From the NCBI RefSeq assembly GCF_007830735.1, contig NZ_VLLN01000009.1, positions 62,001 to 126,000 of the forward strand: 64,000 nucleotides of DNA. The letters run 5' to 3'. The position numbers and the translations under genes were made by a program. The stretch is from Geobacter argillaceus (GTDB taxonomy: Bacteria > Desulfobacterota > Desulfuromonadia > Geobacterales > DSM-12255). Shown piece by piece: positions 37,429 to 45,861 of the stretch (its first letter is position 1; each line of letters starts with the position of its first letter). The notes under the pieces were generated by a model that worked only from the letters and a program-made list of their open reading frames with translations, was not told the origin of the DNA and searched no databases.

Positions 37429-38282
37429 TATCGGTTCAGCCGGGGGTCGAGGGCGTCGCGTATCCCCTCCCCCAAAAGGTTGTAGGCCACCACCGTCACC
37501 AGGATGGCCATGCCCGGAAAGAGCGACAGCCACCAGGCAAACTCCAGGTAATCCTTGCCCGAGGTGAGCATGTTCCCCCAGCTGGCAGTCGGTGGTTGGA
37601 CCCCGATGCCGAGGAACGACAGGGCCGACTCGGTCAGAATCGCCCCGGCAACGCCGAGGGTGGCCGCCACCAGCACCGGCGACAGGGCATTGGGCAGGAT
37701 GTGGCCGCAGATGATCCGCAAATCCGATGCCCCCAGTGCCCGGGCAGCCTGGACAAAGTCCCGCTCCCGGAGGGAAAGGACCTCGGCCCGCACCAACCGC
37801 GCCACCCCCATCCAGCCGGTGAGGCCGATGATGGCCATGATGTACCAGATGGAGGGCTCCAGCATGGCAATCACCGCCAGGATCAGGAAAAAGGTGGGGA
37901 AGCAGAGCATGATGTCCACCCCGCGCATCATCAGACTGTCCAGGAAGCCGCCATAGTAGCCGGCCAAGAGACCAATCGCCGTCCCGATGGTGACCGCGAT
38001 CCCCACGGCGACAAAGCCGACCTTCAGGGAGATACGGGCACCGTAGATCATCCGGGTGAAGACGTCCCTGCCAAGTTCGTCGGTCCCGAACCAGTGCTCC
38101 GCCGACGGTGGCATCAGGACCCGGTAGGCATCCAGGGTGTCGGGGGCGTACGGGGTGATGAAGGGGGCCAGAAACGAGAAGACAAAGAGGATGCCGACCA
38201 CGAGTGCCCCGGCCATGGCAAAGCGGTTCGACCGAAGCCGCCGGAGCACGATGGAGTAGAAATAGGAGGTCTTGAACGACAT
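37428..38282 (-). CDS. Peptide/nickel ABC transporter permease (DppC-like)
   Basis: A 284-residue inner-membrane permease with six spans. The EAA loop for ATPase contact reads ARALGASDLRIICGHILPNALSPVLV, quoted in part, and HWFGTDELGRDVFTRMIYGAR is the N-terminal signature of the DppC/OppC group. The ATG 38282 lies one base after the stop of the DppB-like gene. Substrate-binding protein and ATPases are not in this window. Its stop codon merges with the palindromic repeat. Confidence 0.92.
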   Translation of the reverse strand: MSFKTSYFYSIVLRRLRSNRFAMAGALVVGILFVFSFLAPFITPYAPDTLDAYRVLMPPSAEHWFGTDELGRDVFTRMIYGARISLKVGFVAVGIAVTIGTAIGLLAGYYGGFLDSLMMRGVDIMLCFPTFFLILAVIAMLEPSIWYIMAIIGLTGWMGVARLVRAEVLSLRERDFVQAARALGASDLRIICGHILPNALSPVLVAATLGVAGAILTESALSFLGIGVQPPTASWGNMLTSGKDYLEFAWWLSLFPGMAILVTVVAYNLLGEGIRDALDPRLNR

Positions 38283-38283
38283 G

Positions 38284-39267
38284 CTACGCGTTCCCCCCGT
38301 GCCGGATGCGCGGATCGGCCGCGGCATAGGCCAGGTCCGCCAGCAGGTTGCCGACCAGGGTCAGGCCGGCGCCGATGGTCAGGATTCCCATGACCAGCGG
38401 GTAGTCACGGGACATGACCCCCATGTAGAACAGCTGTCCCATGCCGGGGATGGCGAAGATCGTTTCGAAGATCACACTGCCGCCGATCAGGCCGGGCAGG
38501 GAGAACCCGAGCAGGGTAATGACCGGCAGGAGGGCGTTACGCAGGGCGTGGCGATAGATCACCACCCGTTCCGTGAGGCCCTTGGCCCGGGCCGTGGTGA
38601 TGTAGTCCTGACCGATCACCTCCAGCATGGTGGAGCGCATGTAGCGGGACAGCCCGGCCAGGCTCCCGAAGGTGGCGATTGATATCGGCAGGATCAGGTG
38701 CCGGGCCAGGTCACCGAACCAGGCCAAGCCGTGCAGCTTGTCGCTTCCAAGGGAGTGCAGGCCGGAGATCGGCAGCCAGCCGAGCTTTACACCGAAGAGA
38801 TACATCAGGATCAGCGCCAGCCAGAACGTCGGCACCGCAAAGCCGAGAAAGACGAACAGGGTGATCCCCTTGTCCAGCAGGGTGTCACGGCGGGTTGCAG
38901 CCAGGATGCCGATCGGGATCGCCAGGCCGAATTCGAGCACCAGGGCGATCACGTTGAGGGAGAGGGTCACCGGTATCCGCTCCCGGATCTTGTCCATGAC
39001 CGGCCGGTTGTCCGGGGCGAAGGAGCGGCCGAAGTCGAGCCTGGCAAGGCGCCCCAGCCAGTTCAGGTACTGGACGTGAAGCGGCTTGTCCAGGCCGTAG
39101 AATTCCCGGAGCCGTTCCCGCGCCTGGGCGGAGACTTTGGGGTTCATGGCGGTCTGCATCTCCACCGGCTCACCGGGTGCCAGGTGCATCACCACGAAGG
39201 TGATCAGGGTGATCCCGAGCAGGAGGGGAACCAGGGCCACCAGACGCTGGAGGAGATAGGCAGGCAT
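38284..39267 (-). CDS. Peptide/nickel ABC transporter permease (DppB-like)
   Basis: A 327-residue permease with six spans: N-terminal [24 protein letters not shown], the [20 protein letters not shown] loop and the EAA-type motif [30 protein letters not shown], quoted in part. This is the partner of the DppC-like gene. Together they form the channel of a peptide or nickel importer. It follows sppA by three bases. Why a signal-peptide peptidase should head a peptide-uptake pair is unclear, though recycling of peptides is conceivable. Confidence 0.92.
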   Translation of the reverse strand: MPAYLLQRLVALVPLLLGITLITFVVMHLAPGEPVEMQTAMNPKVSAQARERLREFYGLDKPLHVQYLNWLGRLARLDFGRSFAPDNRPVMDKIRERIPVTLSLNVIALVLEFGLAIPIGILAATRRDTLLDKGITLFVFLGFAVPTFWLALILMYLFGVKLGWLPISGLHSLGSDKLHGLAWFGDLARHLILPISIATFGSLAGLSRYMRSTMLEVIGQDYITTARAKGLTERVVIYRHALRNALLPVITLLGFSLPGLIGGSVIFETIFAIPGMGQLFYMGVMSRDYPLVMGILTIGAGLTLVGNLLADLAYAAADPRIRHGGNA

Positions 39268-39270
39268 CTC

Positions 39271-40161
39271 CTACTCGCCTGTTCCCAGTTCGTAGTTCAG
39301 GCTCAGCCCACGGCTGGTGCCCAGAGCCCGGTCGATCCGGCTGGCACTCTCCTCCACCAGCATATCCAGCAGCAGCTTCTTCTTTTTCGGGGGACGGATG
39401 ACCTGCGGCTCGCCACTGAGACCGGCAAGACGGCCGGCCTCGTCGATGGCGTCCTGCAGGGTGCCGAGCCGGTCGACCAGCTTCAGCGCCAGGGCCTGTT
39501 CACCGGAAAAGATCCGGCCGTCGGCGATCTCCCGTACCTTTTCCTCCGGTAGCTTGCGCCCCTCGGCAACGGCCCGGACAAACTGGCCATGGGTACTGTC
39601 AATCACCCCCTGGAGCATGGCCCGTTCCTCGTCGGTCATCGGCCGGACCGGTGAACCGGCGTCCTTGAACTTTCCGGTCTTCAGGGTGAACGACTTCATC
39701 CCCACCTTGTCCAGAAGCCCCTCGATGTTGGAGAACTTCATCAGCACCCCGATGCTGCCGGTGATGGTACCGGGGTTGGCATAGATAACCGTGGCCGGGA
39801 CCGCAATGTAGTAGCCGCCCGAGGCAGCCACGCTCCCCATGGAAACGATGACCTTTTTGGTGGCGCTAAGCTTTTTGACAGCGGCGTGGATCTCCTGTGA
39901 CGGCCCGACCACCCCGCCCGGGGAGTCGATGCGCAGGACCACTGCCTTGACGTTGTCGTTTTTCCGGAAATCGTGAAGCTGTTTCACCGTTTCCTGCGGA
40001 TCGAGGATCAGCCCCCGAACCTCCACCAGGCCGATGCCACTGCCGACGGTCAGCGAGCGGCTCTCACCCAGGAGAGAGCACACTGCCAGGACACCGAACA
40101 CCATCAGGAGGATTATCATGACGGTCAGGCCAAGCCCGAACCAGAGCCATTTACGTTGCAT
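39271..40161 (-). CDS. sppA: Signal peptide peptidase SppA (S49)
   Basis: A 296-residue inner-membrane serine protease that degrades cleaved signal peptides. One N-terminal span (about 5-30). The nucleophile Ser is in SMGSVAASGGYYIAVP (about 115) and the general-base Lys in GTITGSIGVLMKFSNIEGLL. VVLRIDSPGGVVGPSQEI is the ClpP-like strand. It is the short form of the enzyme. ATG 40161 follows GAGAGGGGGCGAC. It is divergent from the phosphoesterase gene by 70 bases. Confidence 0.92.
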   Translation of the reverse strand: MQRKWLWFGLGLTVMIILLMVFGVLAVCSLLGESRSLTVGSGIGLVEVRGLILDPQETVKQLHDFRKNDNVKAVVLRIDSPGGVVGPSQEIHAAVKKLSATKKVIVSMGSVAASGGYYIAVPATVIYANPGTITGSIGVLMKFSNIEGLLDKVGMKSFTLKTGKFKDAGSPVRPMTDEERAMLQGVIDSTHGQFVRAVAEGRKLPEEKVREIADGRIFSGEQALALKLVDRLGTLQDAIDEAGRLAGLSGEPQVIRPPKKKKLLLDMLVEESASRIDRALGTSRGLSLNYELGTGE

Positions 40162-40231
40162 GTCGCCCCCTCTCCCACAACCGGACCTTGGCAGATTGAC
40201 CAGGAACCGCTATTTCTGTTACTCTTCCACC

Positions 40232-40717
40232 ATGCGCATCATCATTTTTTCCGATACCCATGGCAACTATGCCCGGGCAGTCAAGGCCGTCAACGAGGCT
40301 GGGCCTGTAGACCTGGTGATCCACCTGGGGGATGAGTACGAGGACGGCGTGCTGGTCGGCCAGTTCTGCCAACTGCCGGTACTGGCCGTGCCGGGGAACT
40401 GCGATACCGGCTGTGCCGAACCGCGCCTCCGAACAGCCACCATGGCCGGCAAGAGGATTCTCATTACCCACGGCGACAGTTATGGGGTCAAGAACGGGCT
40501 GCATCACCTGATCAAAAAGAGCCTGTCCGAGCGGGCGGACATCGTCCTCTTCGGCCATACCCATCAATCCATGGTGCAGCAAACGGACGGCATGCTCCTG
40601 GTCAATCCCGGTACATTGCAGTATCGGGTAGCAACCCCGAGCTACGCCATCCTTGACATCGCCGGCGGAACCGCTTCGGCCGCCATCATAGCGCTCGATC
40701 CCGATGAGACAGCATGA
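40232..40717 (+). CDS. YfcE/MJ0936-family metallophosphoesterase
   Basis: A 161-residue calcineurin-like phosphodiesterase. The metal-binding motifs are in order: SDTHGNY (DxH), LVIHLGDEYED (GDxxD), VPGNCDTG (GNCD), ITHGDSYG (GH-like) and FGHTHQSM (GHTH). This group hydrolyses phosphodiesters in vitro; the physiological substrate is unknown. There is no good ribosome site before ATG 40232; the frame is open further upstream but that overlaps sppA on the other strand. It ends just ahead of heptad locus 2. Confidence 0.9.
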   Translation: MRIIIFSDTHGNYARAVKAVNEAGPVDLVIHLGDEYEDGVLVGQFCQLPVLAVPGNCDTGCAEPRLRTATMAGKRILITHGDSYGVKNGLHHLIKKSLSERADIVLFGHTHQSMVQQTDGMLLVNPGTLQYRVATPSYAILDIAGGTASAAIIALDPDETA

Positions 40718-40740
40718 ACGGTGAAACTGACCCGCGTTTC

Positions 40741-40777
40741 GCGCCTGCCCCCTGCCCCCTGCCCCCTCACTCCTCAC
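40741..40777. repeat. Heptad repeat, locus 2
   Basis: Plus strand GCGCCTG/CCCCCTG/CCCCCTG/CCCCCTC/ACTCCTC/AC: five units of seven. It lies five bases beyond the stop of the minus-strand gene at 40783 and 23 bases beyond the yfcE stop. Confidence 0.85.
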
Positions 40778-40782
40778 AGTTT

Positions 40783-41181
40783 CTAACAGCCGCAGCCGCA
40801 ATTGTGACAAACCCGGCGATTGTGTTCATCGGGCGGAATGGTCTCCGGCGCGAACGCCACCCTCTTCACGGCACGCGTGATATCCTCCATGAGATCCAGG
40901 TGCTCGCTCTTGCCGATCAGATGGCCAACGCAGCGATTGGCAAAGCCATCCGCCTGAGATGATATCCTGACGGCATTGAGAAGGTCGGCGTAGCTCTTGA
41001 CGTCGATGGTGAACTCTGGATTGAAGGTGGTGCTGAAATCGATGCCAAAACGGTGCAGTTCATCGCCCAACCGTTGGCAGAACCCCTGAAAGGCCGGGCC
41101 GTCAAGGTCTACCCGCCAGTCGGGCCGGATGTGGTTTTGCCCATAGATCGTCAATACGAGCTTTTTCCCGCTCATCGTCAC
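40783..41181 (-). CDS. Hypothetical protein with C-terminal Cys cluster, 132 residues
   Basis: A soluble protein without a signal peptide. The centre has RFGIDFSTTFNPEFTIDVKS and LMEDITRAVKRVAF; the last eleven residues are RRVCHNCGCGC, four cysteines and a histidine packed at the very end. Such a tail could hold an iron-sulfur cluster, zinc or a thiol relay. A GTG start at 41181 has GGAGG five bases ahead; ATG 41175 is also possible. It is last in the operon of the cytochrome-barrel genes, with only 30 bases to the response regulator. The family is not recognised. Confidence 0.75.
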   Translation of the reverse strand: MTMSGKKLVLTIYGQNHIRPDWRVDLDGPAFQGFCQRLGDELHRFGIDFSTTFNPEFTIDVKSYADLLNAVRISSQADGFANRCVGHLIGKSEHLDLMEDITRAVKRVAFAPETIPPDEHNRRVCHNCGCGC

Positions 41182-41211
41182 ACATGCCTCCCTGGCGCCA
41201 GGTAAACGGAA

Positions 41212-41619
41212 TTATTCTCCCTGGGCCTGCCTGTCCCTGACCTCCGCCTTCCTGTTGAGCGAACCGAAGATCATCTCCAACACTGCCTTTTGTTTTGCTT
41301 CGAATTTGTTCAGAACAGCCAGGCAGGTCCCCATGGGAAAGGTATCGTGCAGAAAGTCCACGTCCCGGCCGGAGAGGATGACGATGCGGTTTTTGTCGAT
41401 TCCGGCATCCAATGCATAGGCAAAGACCTTCATGCCATCCAGCGTCGGCATTTCCAGGTCGATTACCAACAGATCGAGCTTCCCCTGCCTGATATCGGCA
41501 AGGGCCGTGACCGGATCGTTACAGACCTTCACCGTGAGGTAGGGGTAATACTGCCCAATGTACGCGTCCAGGATGCCGGTAAAGGCCTGGTCGTCGTCAA
41601 TAATCAGAATGTTTCCCAT
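41212..41619 (-). CDS. Single-domain response regulator
   Basis: A 135-residue CheY-like receiver with no output domain. The acidic pocket is IIDDDQAF (about 6-10), the phosphorylatable Asp is in LLVIDLEMPTLDG (about 52), and the switch Thr/Ser and Lys are VILSGRD and LNKFEAK. It probably passes a signal to a partner protein. It follows the ABC-type binding-protein gene by 36 bases; no kinase lies beside it. In this operon it may connect electron-acceptor sensing to a kinase elsewhere. Confidence 0.9.
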   Translation of the reverse strand: MGNILIIDDDQAFTGILDAYIGQYYPYLTVKVCNDPVTALADIRQGKLDLLVIDLEMPTLDGMKVFAYALDAGIDKNRIVILSGRDVDFLHDTFPMGTCLAVLNKFEAKQKAVLEMIFGSLNRKAEVRDRQAQGE

Positions 41620-41655
41620 AAGGTACCGAAGCTCGCTGCACAGGGCGCGACTATA

Positions 41656-42618
41656 TCACTTTACCACCCGGGTGGCCATACTTAATACCTGGAAAGGGAT
41701 ATTCAGGTCAAGGGCCTTGGCGACCTTCAGATTGATCACCAGGTCGATCTGTTTGGGCTGGCGCATGGCAAGCCCCCCCCCTCCCCTGCCGAGAAGGCGG
41801 GAGGCCTGCTCTGCCGCGAGTTCTCCCTGTTCGGTCGGGCTTATTTCGAGGGACGCCAGTGCCCCCTTTTCGCAGGCACCGGGCATGGTGGAAAGGACCG
41901 GGACTTTTGCCTCCCGGGCAAGGTGGACGATCCGGTCGAAGTTTCTGCTGGCAACCACCGACTCCCCCACAAAAAGGGAGTCGAGTTTCGGCAACTGGGC
42001 TATGAGCCTCTCCTCCAGCGCCGCATAATTGGTAACGTTCAATTCCTGGACTTTGGCGCCGATTGTGGCGGCATAACGCCGTACTTCCTTCAACTGAACC
42101 ACCGTCCCGATCTCCCTGGACGAGTAGACAACGCCAATGGTCCGGTTGGGGCGGTATTCGGTAGCGGTCTTCAGCAGGGTTACCAGCGGAACCTTTGCGG
42201 AGACGCCGACCACACCCTTGGCCTGGGCAATGCCGGTTTCAATGGGTCCGTACACATCGGCGTAGACTACACGTACTCCCCCCCCCTCCCGCACCGCAAC
42301 CTGGGCCGCCGGTGCGCCATAGGCAACGATCAGTTCGGCCCCCAGGGCCGAACACTTCCTGACCGCGTTCCCCCATGAAAGCTGATCAGGGTTCGGCACC
42401 TGCAGAAAGATGCCGAGGCTCTCCTGACTGTAGCCCTGCTGGGACATTGACCTGACAAAGGCACGGTGCGCCTCCCGATAGCGGGGGAGATCACCGCTCA
42501 GTACCACGCCGATCATCCGCTCGGCAGTGGTGGCCGGCAGAACGAGCGTGAAAAGAAGTACCGCTATCAGGAATGCGATGAAACCATTGCGCATGAACTG
42601 GAACCGTTGAGCCGTCAC
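41656..42618 (-). CDS. ABC transporter substrate-binding-like protein (PF04392 type)
   Basis: A 320-residue protein: hydrophobic N-terminus (about 10-33), then a two-lobed periplasmic-binding fold (MIGVVLSGDLPRYREAHRAF, VVYADVYGPIETGIAQ, NRTIGVVYSSREIG). This fits the ABC_sub_bind family, whose members often act as sensors without a transporter. The GTG start overlaps the outer-membrane-barrel stop (GTGA), so the genes are coupled. No permease is adjacent, which favours a sensory or scaffold role in the cytochrome operon. Confidence 0.85.
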   Translation of the reverse strand: MTAQRFQFMRNGFIAFLIAVLLFTLVLPATTAERMIGVVLSGDLPRYREAHRAFVRSMSQQGYSQESLGIFLQVPNPDQLSWGNAVRKCSALGAELIVAYGAPAAQVAVREGGGVRVVYADVYGPIETGIAQAKGVVGVSAKVPLVTLLKTATEYRPNRTIGVVYSSREIGTVVQLKEVRRYAATIGAKVQELNVTNYAALEERLIAQLPKLDSLFVGESVVASRNFDRIVHLAREAKVPVLSTMPGACEKGALASLEISPTEQGELAAEQASRLLGRGGGGLAMRQPKQIDLVINLKVAKALDLNIPFQVLSMATRVVK

Positions 42619-44783
42619 CAGGTGGCGGTCAGAAAGGCGGTCACGGAGTGCACCGTGCCTTCGTAACGTGTCGAGACCCTGTCGTTGTAATCACGCAGGC
42701 CATAGTGCAGAGTGCAAGAAAAGTTCCTGGTGAACCGATAATCGGCGCGGGCAGCCAGACTGCTCTCCTCGGTGGAACTCCTGGATATCTCGCCGATACC
42801 GGCACTGTTCACGGGAGAAAAATCCGCCAGGGAACGGATATGCTGCAGTTGCAGGGACAGGTCAAGCTGGTCGACCGGCCGGTAACCGGCCCCGAGGGAC
42901 CACACCTGGGCCTGGCTGGTATAGCTGGCTGTATCCTGCGTCAATGGTGCCTGAGCCGTACTCACTGATGTCAGAAGAACCCCCTGTTCGGCCCGGCTTC
43001 TGAGCAGGGCATAGCCGCCGGAAAGGGTCACCCGTTCGATCGGCACGAACCACATGCTGATCGTAACCGTGTCTGAAGCCTGCTCGCGGGCAAGAAGCGT
43101 CTGAAAGGGGCGGGTCGTAAACTGTAACGTCTGCTGAGGAGTAACCTGCGCAAACAGTTCGGTCCGGCCGATCTCTCCCCGGCTCTCTCTCCGGGCCTGG
43201 TAATTGGCGTTAGCCCCCCACCGGTTAGGCATGGTATAGGCCACCAGCAGTTCGCCGTCGTGGCGCTCGTCAGGGGATGTGTCATAGGACGGGTTATCAA
43301 CCGCCATATAGCTGTATTGTGCCTTGAGCCGCAGCCCCTTGACCGGCCGGCTCAGGAACGCCACGCTCCCCCGATGGGTCCTGGAGTTTTCAGGAAGCTT
43401 CCACCCGACTGCAATGTCAGGATCACGGACAAGATCCCGGTTGACAAACAGACCACGGTATTCCCCCTTGATCGTTACCAGGGGGGTCGGATGGATCGTC
43501 AGGGTAGAGGTCAGCACGTCCTTACGGGTATCGATGGGATGGCGCACCGGGATCGTTGTGGACGGCAGGGCAAAAGAGCTGGTGATCGTTGACGGCGTGT
43601 CGCTGTCGATCTCCTGCCTACGGTACTTGACCGCCAGCGTAAACTCCTTGCAAGGGGTATAGGTGAGATCACCGGCAACATTGTTCAGCACCTGGGATAC
43701 GCCGTTCGCCCCGTGGATGTCGGTCAGGGCCGATCGGTTCCGGCGCTTGCCGTAGGTGTAGGATGCGGCACCAACCAGTCCGCCTGACAGCGACGTGTGG
43801 GCCTTGACCGTATGGGCCAGGAAGCGGCTGTCCGGAGCTTCATTGTGCTGCTGCAGCCCCGCCCCCCGTACCAGCGCACCGGTCGTATCAGGCCGGGCAA
43901 TGAAGGAATCGCGCGGAATTCCCGCATTGTCCCTGAATTCCCGGATCAGGAACGAATAGATCAGATCTATCGGCCCGAGGTGGGCATCGAAACCGGCCTC
44001 CCCTTCATGGGTCTCCCGGTTGACGGTGTGCGACCGGCCATAGACGGTATTGGTAGGTCCTTCAAAGGCGTGATCGGCATAACGAAGCTGGGCCGTCCCT
44101 TCCCGCAGGAGCCGCCAATACCCCAGATTCAGATGGAGCGGCCATTCGTGGATCTTGATCCTGGCCCGGGCCTGGTCCTGCTCCACCCGCAGGCCGTAGG
44201 CGGCTGTCGGATCGGGCGAGGCGACATAATCGGCCAGAGAGGTAGAATCGGCCCGGCCTAACTTGAACTCGGGCGAGAAAAGCGGTTTTTGGTCAAGGTT
44301 GTGCCAAAGCGATTCGGTCCGCAGATGAAAGCGATAATCGCCGTTCCGGTCGAACAGGAAGTCGCCCAGATAATCCTTCTCACTTGTGTAGGTCCCTTCC
44401 AGGGAATATTTGAGCTTCCGGTCGAGGTTGTTGAACAGAAGTCCGCCGGTGGGACCCGGATGCAGGTCTTCATAGGGGGCGGCACGTCCACCGTAGCCGT
44501 CCCGTGAGAAAACACGGTAGCCGATGAGACCATCCAACTGGGTATGTCGGGGTGTATTACTGGCCTCGGGGGGCGTTTCTCCCTGGTCGATGCCCACCTC
44601 CTCATCTTCATCTTCGGCAATTTCGAGGACCGATTCCCTGTCAGGCAGTGCAGAGGTCTGTGCCATGGCCGCCGCAGCCGGACGAGGGGTGTGAATTACA
44701 AGCGCCGGCAGCAAAGACAGCAGCAGTGCACAAACTCTCCCGACAAACAGCGGACTACGCTCTGAATTTCTTTTGGACGGCAT
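42615..44783 (-). CDS. Large outer-membrane beta-barrel protein, MtrB/PioB-like
   Basis: A 722-residue protein: signal peptide after a basic start (MPSKRNSERS), an acidic linker, then many alternating beta-strands with aromatic girdle residues to the terminal sequence FLTATW, a typical barrel end. It directly follows the decaheme gene, as MtrB-type porins follow MtrA-type cytochromes. In those systems the barrel holds the cytochrome as a wire through the outer membrane. ATG 44783 has GAGG five bases ahead; the longer frame starting at 44813 overlaps the cytochrome gene. The N-terminal CxxC found in some MtrB proteins is absent. Confidence 0.82.
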   Translation of the reverse strand: MPSKRNSERSPLFVGRVCALLLSLLPALVIHTPRPAAAAMAQTSALPDRESVLEIAEDEDEEVGIDQGETPPEASNTPRHTQLDGLIGYRVFSRDGYGGRAAPYEDLHPGPTGGLLFNNLDRKLKYSLEGTYTSEKDYLGDFLFDRNGDYRFHLRTESLWHNLDQKPLFSPEFKLGRADSTSLADYVASPDPTAAYGLRVEQDQARARIKIHEWPLHLNLGYWRLLREGTAQLRYADHAFEGPTNTVYGRSHTVNRETHEGEAGFDAHLGPIDLIYSFLIREFRDNAGIPRDSFIARPDTTGALVRGAGLQQHNEAPDSRFLAHTVKAHTSLSGGLVGAASYTYGKRRNRSALTDIHGANGVSQVLNNVAGDLTYTPCKEFTLAVKYRRQEIDSDTPSTITSSFALPSTTIPVRHPIDTRKDVLTSTLTIHPTPLVTIKGEYRGLFVNRDLVRDPDIAVGWKLPENSRTHRGSVAFLSRPVKGLRLKAQYSYMAVDNPSYDTSPDERHDGELLVAYTMPNRWGANANYQARRESRGEIGRTELFAQVTPQQTLQFTTRPFQTLLAREQASDTVTISMWFVPIERVTLSGGYALLRSRAEQGVLLTSVSTAQAPLTQDTASYTSQAQVWSLGAGYRPVDQLDLSLQLQHIRSLADFSPVNSAGIGEISRSSTEESSLAARADYRFTRNFSCTLHYGLRDYNDRVSTRYEGTVHSVTAFLTATW

Positions 44784-44790
44784 GCTCACC

Positions 44791-45783
44791 TCACTGACGC
44801 AGGGTCCCGCCACCGGTTACCCCCGGGGAGGGGAGATCGGAGCCGTGGACCTGAGAGTGGCAGTCGGTGCAGCGGTTGACAAAGAGCTGCCTGACGCCGG
44901 ATGCACTGTCGACCGTGTGTGCGTTATGGCACTGGAGACAGAGAAACGGCATGGATGCGTTCAACAGGGGCGGGCTCACCGAGCCATGGGGCGCATGGCA
45001 ATTGGCGCAATTCTCGGTGACATCCCCATGTTCGAAGACAAAAGGCCCCTGCTTTTCCATATGGCAACGGGTACAGGTCTCCTTGGGGGTACTCCCCTTG
45101 AGCAGTTTATCCTGCGTCGAGCCGTGGGCATCATGACAGTCGACGCAGGCCATCTTCTTTTCCCGCAAGGGATGATGGGACATGAGGTTGTTCTGGGCCT
45201 TCACTTCGGGATGGCAGGAATAGCAGAGCTCTGACATTTCGTCGCGGGAGACCTTCTGGCGTGGCCCTTGATGAAGCTTGTGGCAGTCGAAACAGCTGAC
45301 GTCGTTAAGCGCATGGGGGGAGGCGTTCCAGTGAGCGATGGTCGGGATGGATGCCGCGGAATGGCATTTAAGACAGATCAGGGACTGGGCCTGGGGAGGC
45401 AGATGCATGATGTCCAGAAACTTGGAGGTATCGCACTTTGCCTTGGCCTCGCCGACACTCTTGATCTGTTCGTCGATTTTTTCGATGGCCAGGCTGCCCG
45501 GTCCGTGGCACGACTCGCAATTCACCAGCGGCAACCCGGTCTCCGGGGTGAGTTGCTCACCATGGACGCTGTGGAGAAAATCTTCGGTGAGCTTGTCATG
45601 CTTGTGGCATTTGGAGACACAGTTTTCGGTCCCAACGTACTCGGCGTCCAGGCGCCCCACAATCAGCCGTTCGTACTCGCGGACCGGCAGGATCGGCCTG
45701 CTCTGCTTCAGTTCGCTGCAGGCAAGGAGACCGAGGGAGACGAGTGCCATGAATCCTGCCTGCAATACGTGCCGCTGCACCAA
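44791..45783 (-). CDS. Decaheme c-type cytochrome lipoprotein (DmsE/MtrA-like)
   Basis: A 330-residue protein with a lipoprotein signal (FMALVSLGLLAC). Nine CXXCH motifs (CESCH, CLKCH, CFDCH, CYSCH, CVDCH, CTRCH, CANCH, CLQCH, CTDCH) plus a first, unusual CX3CH (CVSKCH) give up to ten hemes. Extra histidines (HGEQL, HHPLRE, HGDVTEN) can serve as distal ligands. It most likely carries electrons across the periplasm or the outer membrane together with the barrel protein encoded eight bases downstream. The GTG start has AAGGAGG eight bases ahead. It heads a five-gene operon. Confidence 0.93.
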   Translation of the reverse strand: MVQRHVLQAGFMALVSLGLLACSELKQSRPILPVREYERLIVGRLDAEYVGTENCVSKCHKHDKLTEDFLHSVHGEQLTPETGLPLVNCESCHGPGSLAIEKIDEQIKSVGEAKAKCDTSKFLDIMHLPPQAQSLICLKCHSAASIPTIAHWNASPHALNDVSCFDCHKLHQGPRQKVSRDEMSELCYSCHPEVKAQNNLMSHHPLREKKMACVDCHDAHGSTQDKLLKGSTPKETCTRCHMEKQGPFVFEHGDVTENCANCHAPHGSVSPPLLNASMPFLCLQCHNAHTVDSASGVRQLFVNRCTDCHSQVHGSDLPSPGVTGGGTLRQ

Positions 45784-45797
45784 TGTTTCCTCCTTGA

Positions 45798-45859
45798 GAT
45801 GTCCGATGTTCGATGTTCGAGGTTAAATTGTCTACATCGAACTTCGAACATTGAACAAC
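45798..45859. repeat. Heptad repeat, locus 3
   Basis: Nine units in strict phase (GATGTCC, GATGTTC, GATGTTC, GAGGTTA, AATTGTC, TACATCG, AACTTCG, AACATTG, AACAAC). The two halves are inverted (TGTTCGATGTTCGAGGTT against AACTTCGAACATTGAACA, 16 of 18 pairs), so the transcript could fold. It begins two bases after the stop of the MlaF-like gene. Confidence 0.88.
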
Positions 45860-45861
45860 TT

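Noticed and set aside
45784-45861. Cyclic di-GMP (GEMM) riboswitch before the decaheme cytochrome
   Set aside because: The leader is short and consists mostly of heptad repeat; the GEMM core is not seen.
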